From Rhyacichthys aspro (taxonomy: Eukaryota; Chordata; Actinopteri; Gobiiformes; Rhyacichthyidae): a DNA stretch of 64,000 nucleotides. Numbering within the stretch: position 1 is the first letter of the stretch; every line of letters starts with the position of its first letter. Location: positions 15,738,630-15,802,629 of the forward strand of contig CM072165.1 of NCBI GenBank assembly GCA_036850595.1, given 5' to 3'. Below the pieces are notes generated by a model that was given only the letters and a program-made list of their open reading frames with translations, had not been told where the DNA came from and did not search any database. This document shows, in pieces, positions 58,701 to 64,000 of the stretch. The position numbers were made by a program, and so were the translations under genes.

Positions 58701-59502
58701 ATGAGGACACAAAGTCAGGGTTAAGGAGAAGGCTTGAATTGAGCCTCCATCTAGGGGACCTCTGAAGATTGCAAGGCGGGACCATCTGCATAAAAACTGG
58801 AGCATGATCAGAAAGGAGTATGCTGCCAATAGAGCTAGAGTTTACTGAGGAAACAGATGATTTCGAGACAAGAAAGTAGTCAATCCTAGACAATACATTA
58901 TGAGGAGAAGAATAAAAGGTATAGTCTCTAGAGGACGGATTGAACAGACGCCAAATGTCAACCAAACCAAGAGCACTACACATGTCCTGTATTGCTGAGG
59001 CTGACCTGGATAATCTCTGTGAAGGGCTGCTACGATCAAGAATGTTGTCCATAACCTGGTTAAAATCCCCACCCATCAGAACAGGATAATTGCCCATGTC
59101 ATTAAGTTTATTCTCTAACTGTCCGAAAAAATTAGGATCATCTACATTCGGGGCATAGATATTAGCTAGTACTACCCTATGGCCTCGAATCTCAGCCAGA
59201 ATTAGTAGAAGCCGTCCCCCCTCATCTGCAACCTCCCTAACACACTTAAATTGTAAGTTTTTATGAATTAAAATTGACACCCCCCTGCTCTGGCTACTTC
59301 CACAAGACGCAAAAGCATGACCCACCCAGTCTCTGCATAGTTTTTTAGATTCGTTAATTACAAGATGGGTTTCCTGGAGTAGAGCTATGTCCACTTTTTT
59401 GGATTTAATAAACGATATGATCTTCCTTCTCTTAACTGGGTGGTTAAGACCCTTAACATTCCAAGACATTAAATGCAAAGAGTCCCGACTATCAACTGAC
59501 AT
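55708..59502 (-). CDS. LINE ORF2: AP endonuclease and reverse transcriptase, 1264 aa
   Basis: This is the enzyme that nicks chromosomal DNA and copies the element RNA into it. The frame is uninterrupted. The N-terminal endonuclease (about residues 8-236) shows 'MSWNVKGLNHP', QETH with catalytic Glu44, 'GGDFNQ', 'RIDYFLVS' and SDH (Asp232-His233). The RT domain follows from about residue 480: 'TGKAPGPDGFTAEFYATF', 'YRPISLINCDCKILSKILA', 'AGFIRTRSTADNIRRLIDV', 'SLDAEKAFDRVEW', 'GTRQGCPLSPLLFALALEPL' and the catalytic YADD at residues 707-710. The C-terminal cysteine region has Cys1134, Cys1137, His1146 and Cys1151. All key residues that I can check are present. Length is usual for L1-type ORF2. 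The start at 59502 puts the endonuclease right after it. I see no sign of decay. Confidence 0.9.
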   Translation of the reverse strand: MSVDSRDSLHLMSWNVKGLNHPVKRRKIISFIKSKKVDIALLQETHLVINESKKLCRDWVGHAFASCGSSQSRGVSILIHKNLQFKCVREVADEGGRLLLILAEIRGHRVVLANIYAPNVDDPNFFGQLENKLNDMGNYPVLMGGDFNQVMDNILDRSSPSQRLSRSASAIQDMCSALGLVDIWRLFNPSSRDYTFYSSPHNVLSRIDYFLVSKSSVSSVNSSSIGSILLSDHAPVFMQMVPPCNLQRSPRWRLNSSLLLNPDFVSSLKSEITLYLETNWPTAPSASVAWEAFKAFIRGHIIQFASFKKKSNIAKQLDLERKIALAETTFKQDMNAANLSSLVKLKYELNSILTQKAEFSLFRLGHRQFEEGDKAGKMLARYVKIKEAQSVIPAIRTQDGTLVFELNDINNTFRDFYDILYSSEMQAGPHEFHRFLTSLSLPSLSKEQADFLDAPLTREEIAKVIRSLPTGKAPGPDGFTAEFYATFADELSPLLFEVYAEALDCGRLPPTLTEALITLILKSNKDPLECKSYRPISLINCDCKILSKILAKRLDNVMGSLIHPDQAGFIRTRSTADNIRRLIDVMWAIQNDASLEGLSPAAALSLDAEKAFDRVEWCYLLATLEAFGFGQKFLSWIKLLYNDPKASVTTNRVISRLFKLYRGTRQGCPLSPLLFALALEPLAASIRNNLDFPGLQIHGSTHKIMLYADDALVLITQPQLSIPALLKTIDQFSRLSGYRVNWAKSEALPLTPYCPKTLFTPGNFTWPHSGIKYLGILFPRSLSDLIRVNFEPLLDRFKADIARWSPLFLSLWGKVNVIKMICAPRFNYLLQTLPVKIPLSYFRHFDRLCNEFIWNYKRPRLRLKKLQKQTDKGGLGVPNLMLYHYSFSLRHIIHWALPPERAPPWYALESYLCSPLPLIHLITIKLPSGFKTHPVVSFLQYVWKRAASIIGFNPNLHTLASIWHNPSLCIDRSPFIWGSWVEKGILMLRDLYEGGTLKSFTDLRVQFELPQNQLWRYLQLRHLLCSTFGSPGSPPPDVDWLTRALELFGKGYRASVYYSLLLRSSDKDPVTLKSAWATDLNTHFTDDEWAGILRNIKKLSRELRTRLVQFKILNRIYWTPSKLYRVKLTRSPVCWKCKTGEGTLIHMIWSCPKIQGFWREIRLFVVQTIKHNVPFSQRLFTLGDPSILDSLPSHDAEWIQTALMVGRKLIASHWKSPSAPPVALWHKELGKLAAFEGLSFKLLDRQDSFHLKWDSYLNAIGGAV

Positions 59503-59972
59503 TGTAAGTAGTGAATAAAAAATATAGCCACGAGACCCTGCAACTGGTCACAGTAATCGTCACTGGGTGAGCCATAAATAAATCTAGAAACAAAGAAAAC
59601 AAAGTAACAAAGAGTAATAGTACTGCTTATCCTCAAGTAGTAACATTTAGGGTGACCAGGAACCAATGTCACCCACAGGTGCTTAAAAACTGCACCAAAC
59701 AAAACAAAAACCCTTAGGACCGTGACTGTATACAGTGGAACAGACCAAAAGAGAGCAGTCATGCAGCCACAGTATCATCATACAAAAAAAATATAGGATC
59801 CGTGACCTCAGGATTCAGCAAATTACAAAAGAAGTGTAACTAAAAATATATCACAAACTGTACAATATCCCTCTGCTGAAGAATACCTAAAAAGGACAGA
59901 ATTCTCACTCCAATATCTTTAGCTGAAGCAACAGAATAGTAGCTTAATCAGTGAAGAGAGAACTAAATCCAC

Positions 59973-60005
59973 GAAGAAAGAAAAAAAAAAAAAAAAAAAA
60001 AAAAA
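59973..60005. repeat. Long A-run between the LINE ORFs
   Basis: An uninterrupted run of about 25 A on the plus strand, a T-run in the element's own sense. It is probably a length-variable homopolymer. Confidence 0.9.
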
Positions 60006-60039
60006 GAAACAACCTATAGCAATGACTCAGTACCTGTAA

Positions 60040-60891
60040 TCACTCGTTGCTCCGACTAGGTAAAGAATTAATATAGGCCAGTGCTTTCTTGGGGTCAGTG
60101 AACTCACGTTTTCCTCCTGCCGTCTTGAAAACAAGCACCGCTGGAAACATTAAGGAGAATGCAATTTTCTTCTCATGCAAAAGTTTTTTACACTGGCGAA
60201 ACGCCGCCCGTTTGTCCGTAACCAACTTTGAGTAGTCCAGAAAAATCATAATGTGGTGTCCATTCCAGTGTAGCTTTCCCATCTTGCGTGCCGTCTCCAC
60301 AATTCGCTCTTGGTCCTAAAACCGTAGCAGCCGAACAATGATCGCCCTAGGTGGCTGGTCCACTGGTTTGCGCTTATACAGGCTCCGATGTGCGCGGTCA
60401 ATCTGCAATCCTTCAGGGAAGTCGGTCAGCAGGAGCTCCGGGATAATCGAGCACATAAACGCGAGAATATCAGGGCCCTCAGAGTCCTCCGGAAAGCCGA
60501 CGAAGCGTAGGTTGTTCCGCCGGCATCTATTCTCCAAATCGTCCACTTTCAGTCGCAGAGTCTCCACTTCTGTCTGGGTGGCTAAGGGATTAACTTCTAG
60601 CGCCCTGTTCGCATCTTCAAGAAGGTCAAGGCGAGACTCGGCATCCGCTAAGCGAGTGGCTATATCAGATAGCTTAGCCTCCACAGCACACGTCGCAGCC
60701 TGTATGGAGTTAAGTTTGCTCTCCTGCTTCTCTGAGGTTTCTTTAAGCAGTGCATAAATCTGGGTGTCTCGCGTGGGCAGCGGAGGAAAGTCGGAGTCCA
60801 TGGGTGCTGTGTCACTAGCCTTAGCCGAGCCTTCCTTGCTAGCAGTGGCACCGTCTTGTCGACGAAGTGCGATTTTCTGTTGGGTTGGCAT
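60040..60891 (-). pseudogene. LINE ORF1: L1-type RNA-binding protein with one nonsense codon
   Basis: ORF1p coats the LINE RNA and escorts it. The chosen start, ATG at 60891, reads 'MPTQQKIALRRQDGATASKE'. An upstream in-frame ATG at 60942 lies in the 5' UTR and is less likely. A coiled-coil-like heptad region spans roughly residues 55-120 ('ALLKETSEKQESKLNSIQA', 'LADAESRLDLLEDANRALE'). It is followed by 'LENRCRRNNLRFVGFPEDSE', the start of the RRM-type domain of L1 ORF1p (Transposase_22), and 'IDRAHRSLYKRKP'. Codon 192 is TAG (60318-60316), where CAG (Gln) would fit. The same frame then continues for 91 more codons to 60040 through the C-terminal domain ('FRQCKKLLHEKKIAFSLMFP'). A single substitution is the only lesion seen. 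Confidence 0.85.
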
Positions 60892-61047
60892 TTTTGCTAC
60901 GCAGCTCAAAAGTATTCTTCCTCGTCCAGGTTTTATAAGCAATTTAAGCAGAGGGATAAAGTCGAATTATGCTCCTTTTCAAGCGAAAAAAGGCTGCATG
61001 CGCTGCAGAGCTCCCAACTAGGCTGCCATCTTCACCGCACACGTCGT
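60892..61047 (-). promoter_or_regulatory. LINE 5' UTR with YY1-like site
   Basis: On the minus strand the element begins ACGACGTGTGCGGTGAAGAT, and GAAGATGGCAGC lies about 13 bases from the 5' end. AAGATGGC is the core of the YY1 site. Human L1 carries a YY1 site at a similar distance from its start, where it fixes the transcription start. That functional role is inferred here. Confidence 0.5.
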
Positions 61048-61055
61048 TCTTTGTT

Positions 61056-62211
61056 TTTTTTAATGTTTGCGGGAAGTTTGTGTCGGTGTCCGGGTTGTGC
61101 TGTGTTGCTATGCTGGAGGCCGTTCTGGGTTTTTTGTGTCTGCAGAGTCCATCTCAAAACTAACGTGAACTAATGCCGCTGACTGTCATGGCCGCCGTGC
61201 AGGAAAGTCCAAGACCAAGGAGACAAGAACGCTCACGACGTCACGTACACCTCGATTTCGTGGGAAATCCAACCCGAATACTTCTCAATGAAAAGAGGCT
61301 ACAGGCTTATAGAGGCAACCAAGTTGGATACTTAAAATTTCATCCCTCTCATCACAGCATTGGCAGGCTGACTTCTAGGCAAATAAAAGCCTTATTTATT
61401 CTTAAAATCCTACAGATAGCTCCTTTAAGGAACAAGCAGTAACACATCCCTGTGCCAACCTGCCTAAAACACAAGTAAAAAATGTTTCACGACAATTCCA
61501 CGTTACATAAAACCCACAATGGCTTTAGTCTGAAACTAAAGCCAACAATTTAAATTCGAATATCCGTTGCAAATTATCAATTTTACATTACCGTCGGAGG
61601 ATGCGGTGAAAAACCATAAATCACTCACTTGGTCAGCCGTTTGATAAACTTGAATCCCTTAAAAACTGGACACTGAATTAACTGAACTGAATTTTACTGT
61701 TTTAACTGTATAAATAAGCTATTACTGCAACTCCTAGTTCAAGTGTACTGACCAGGCTTGTCACAACAGACCGTTAGGAGTTGCGCTATCACTTCTGAAG
61801 GGGCTTTATGGAAGTGTGCGTGCACGGCGAAATAAATCCCCCAAAAGGTACATAACACTGAAATTGTAAAAATGCCGTGACAATTCACTGAAATACTAAA
61901 ACTCTGAAATGGCTGACAAAGGGTAGCCTATCCACCAAAAGAACATAACGTCCTAGATGCCGTTAGTGAGCTAATTGAAAGTAATGTACTTGTAGTTGTA
62001 CATTGTTTGGCCAGTCAAAGTTTGCTATCTAAAAAAACTAATTTTGCTAGCTAAAAAAACATGAACATAAATTTATTTGGGTACTTACCTCTGAATCTCC
62101 TTACCTCTTCTTCATTAATTTGAATTCCTGCTTCAATTTTTTTTTAGTTCATCTGTTGACTGTAGTATCTACAATATGTATATGCATGTCTTGTTTTGTC
62201 TCTCTCTTCAG
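61056..62211. other. GC-rich then AT-rich flank with one plus-strand frame
   Basis: Next to the LINE the sequence is GC-rich with a CRE-like 'cgacgtcacg' (61237). A frame from ATG 61188 in good context runs 84 codons ('MAAVQESPRPRRQERSRRHV' onward) to a stop at 61442 with no recognised domain. The remainder to 62211 shows nothing. Confidence 0.35.
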
Positions 62212-62283
62212 CACATTTAGCCCAAATGGCATCCATCTTGTCCACTTTTGTTTGTTTACCAGAGATTAAATTCATCTCACCAA
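62212..62283 (+). CDS. Candidate 72-bp exon, gene unknown
   Basis: A strong acceptor 'ttgttttgtctctctcttcag' (AG at 62210-62211) and a donor GTGAGT at 62284 bound 72 bp. One frame (phase 2 in and out) is open and reads 'HLAQMASILSTFVCLPEIKF' and a few more residues. It contains an ATG in fair context, so it could be a first coding exon. No partner exon is identified and the peptide is not recognised. The splice sites are the main support. Confidence 0.3.
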
Positions 62284-63042
62284 GTGAGTGTCCCTACTCT
62301 TAAGTTACACATATATAAATAACACGCTTTGTAGCTTACATACTATGGATAGGGAACTTCATTCAGAGGCAAAACCAAGAGAGAAGATCCACGCGAGTGG
62401 CATAGCGTGGCAATTTATGCCTCTGATGTGAATTGATGCTTTTAAATATACTCACGTGAAATGACTACGTCAACGCAGCGTCTTGCGACAGCTCTCGGTG
62501 AAGATCTGAGGTAGTTTTGGTGTCATGCTGGATGTTGATTTGGTCCTGTATTTGTCCAGGATTAGTCGTATTTAGACATTAGCTAAGTTCTGGTTTCCCG
62601 CTCTGCACTGGAGCCTGTCTAAAGCCAGTGGCACATTCTGCGGACTGTGAAAAAGCTCCAATCTCACAGTAATGACGCGGTGCTGAGATACAGCCCTCAC
62701 TGTAATCATCCTGGTGCATTGTGTTGGGTGTTAATCCTGCGCTCAGGTGAACAGATGGCAGTAAACGCAGCGGGCCTCAGAGCGCCGTAATGAAGCAAGT
62801 GATGTGTCACCGTTAGCTGTAACCTGGGAGGCTGTCTGCTGTATTACACCGCACACACAGCAGAAAGAAACAATATTTGTAGGGGGTAGTAATCAGCAGC
62901 AGTCCTCATCATTTCTTTTCTACAGAAAAAGCAGTCCTACTCCCGGCTTCGCATTATGTCGCCTAAATTATTTCAGAAACATCTTGGCCTTAGCACCACC
63001 AGCTTTTGAGGAAGAATGCAAAGGGAATGATGTACAAGGCAC
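62284..63042. other. Unassigned stretch
   Basis: Moderate GC, no repeats, possible conserved noncoding sequence. A 'gaacagatggcagtaaacgc' block lies at 62749. No coding signal. Confidence 0.4.
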
Positions 63043-63086
63043 TGATTAGAGCTAATTATGACTCCTGATTAGGGTTTTAATTAGAG
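63043..63086 (+). promoter_or_regulatory. Cluster of TAAT/ATTA homeodomain-type cores
   Basis: Four ATTA/TAAT cores, two of them palindromic AATTA, occur in about 44 bp: GATTAG (63043), CTAATTATG (63052), GATTAGGG (63067) and TTAATTAG (63078). Such clustering fits a homeodomain-bound enhancer but is only suggestive. Confidence 0.3.
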
Positions 63087-63272
63087 GAGCCCAGCACAAG
63101 TGAGCTGGAGAGAGCTGCAGAGATGGAGATACAGAAAGTGGTTTGAGAGGAGAGGAGCAGGCTGTAACCTAGTTGTAGTTAGCAAGAGTCTAACTACAAC
63201 TATGACTTGGGCCTGCAGTCAGAGGAATTTTGTCAAAGAAATTCAGACATTATCATTCAGGATCGTATCTTC

Positions 63273-63820
63273 CCGATCTTAACCCAGGTGGAGACACAGA
63301 CGGAAGATCATTAAGGGGCGTGTCAAAAGCTATTTTTTCCGATTATCAGGGCGGAGACGGAGGTAACAAGAGGCATGACTAAAGGTGCTGCAGGTATAAG
63401 GGGGCTGGATTTAAGTATCACTGGTGTTTGGTTTTTAACCAATCATAGGGCTTTCCTCCATTACTGCACCGATTATAATTATTATTAAATTTCATTACCT
63501 TTATTAATTATATTTATCCAGAGTCAAATTTAGAGTAGCCTACTTTCCACTAATTTTATCATGAACAAAGTAACTTACAAGAATATTTTAAAGAAACACT
63601 TTAACAACAGATAGTGTTTTTGTCGTTAAGTTAGCAAAATTATTAATTTTATATAAATTTTTTATGTGTGATCATTTTATCAAAGAAACATACTATACAT
63701 GTCTAGACATGCTCTGTATCAACATGAAGCATTTGATACAAACTGCCAGCGTTTTTAGACATTTTACTTTGGTATCAAAGTGAACTAAACACAGAACAAA
63801 CCACACAAGGGTTTTTCCTT
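63273..63820 (+). repeat. Unnamed dispersed repeat, copy 2
   Basis: Collinear with 7516-8040 in the same orientation. It is near-identical over 'ggggcgtgtcaaaagctatt' and shares several later blocks. It has insertions relative to copy 1, for example near 63780. The true right end may lie beyond 63820. Confidence 0.65.
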
Positions 63821-64000
63821 TACTCACGTCATGTAAAGCAGTCCTCATTCATGTTTCCCAGTTTATGCACGCGTCTTAATTAGCCTCAATCACATGGACA
63901 CTGAATGATCACATTATGATCACTTTCAGCACCAAAAACAAGCTGTTTTTTTTCCTGTGGTGCGTCTTTACGCAAGGAAAGCTCCTCATGGCTCTGTGCT

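Larger units (their letters stand above)
55485..61055 (-). mobile_element. Nearly intact L1/Tx1-type LINE with 8-bp target duplication
   Basis: The element spans 55493-61047 and is flanked by TCTTTGTT at 55485-55492 and 61048-61055. In minus orientation it has a 5' UTR of about 156 bp, ORF1 (60891-60040), a 537-bp inter-ORF region, ORF2 (59502-55708) and a 3' UTR of about 215 bp ending in an A-tail (a T-run at 55494-55512). Length, tail and duplications indicate a full-length, target-primed insertion. It looks the youngest of the window's LINEs. Confidence 0.9.

Noticed and set aside
60338..60757. 139-codon plus-strand frame
   Set aside because: Antisense shadow of the LINE ORF1 coding sequence.

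Overview
This window looks like teleost fish nuclear DNA. It is AT-rich and lacks long host open reading frames. Its mobile elements are those usual in ray-finned fish: L1/Tx1-type, CR1/L2-type and Rex1-like LINEs, Tf1/sushi-type Ty3 chromoviruses, a Penelope-like element, Tc1, pogo/Tigger, PIF/Harbinger and hAT-like fragments, and a TTAA-flanked element. No complete host gene is visible. A few splice-flanked open segments are candidate exons only. Assignments come from reading motifs and termini by eye; no database search was possible.

Layout. 0-8 kb: an L1-type ORF2 remnant, an L2-type 3' tail and a PIF/Harbinger derivative carrying a MADF-domain relic. 8-10.5 kb: a decayed, head-to-head Penelope-like element split by a 937-bp element with TTAA duplications. 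13.4-20.5 kb: Rex1/L1 nested fragments, a perfect 32-bp hairpin, and a roughly 500-bp local duplication in which one copy is interrupted by a 2.07-kb CR1/L2-type LINE and the other keeps the empty site. 19.4-26.3 kb: Tc1 remnants, a candidate 171-bp exon and two short repeat arrays. 26-35 kb holds nothing I can assign. 35.8-37.7 kb: a 20-bp minisatellite interrupted by a pogo/Tigger derivative, a second tandem repeat and a fold-back element. 39.3-48.1 kb: two Ty3 chromoviruses in tandem, both broken. The second keeps a primer-binding site whose complement lies at the expected transcript start in its LTR, the signature of Tf1-type self-priming. 48.3-55.5 kb, minus strand: a decayed C2H2-zinc-finger, transposon-like gene with exon-like segments upstream. 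55.5-61.05 kb, minus strand: a nearly intact L1-type LINE with 8-bp target duplications, complete ORF2 catalytic residues and a single nonsense codon in ORF1. 61-64 kb: candidate exons, a cluster of TAAT-type sites and a second copy of an unnamed repeat first seen at 7.5 kb.

The parts do not form a pathway. The window is a stack of insertions: LINE into duplicon, TTAA element into Penelope, Tigger into minisatellite, hAT-like element into the zinc-finger pseudogene, and L1 into a GC-rich exon or promoter-like segment. The nesting gives relative ages, and several empty sites can be read directly.
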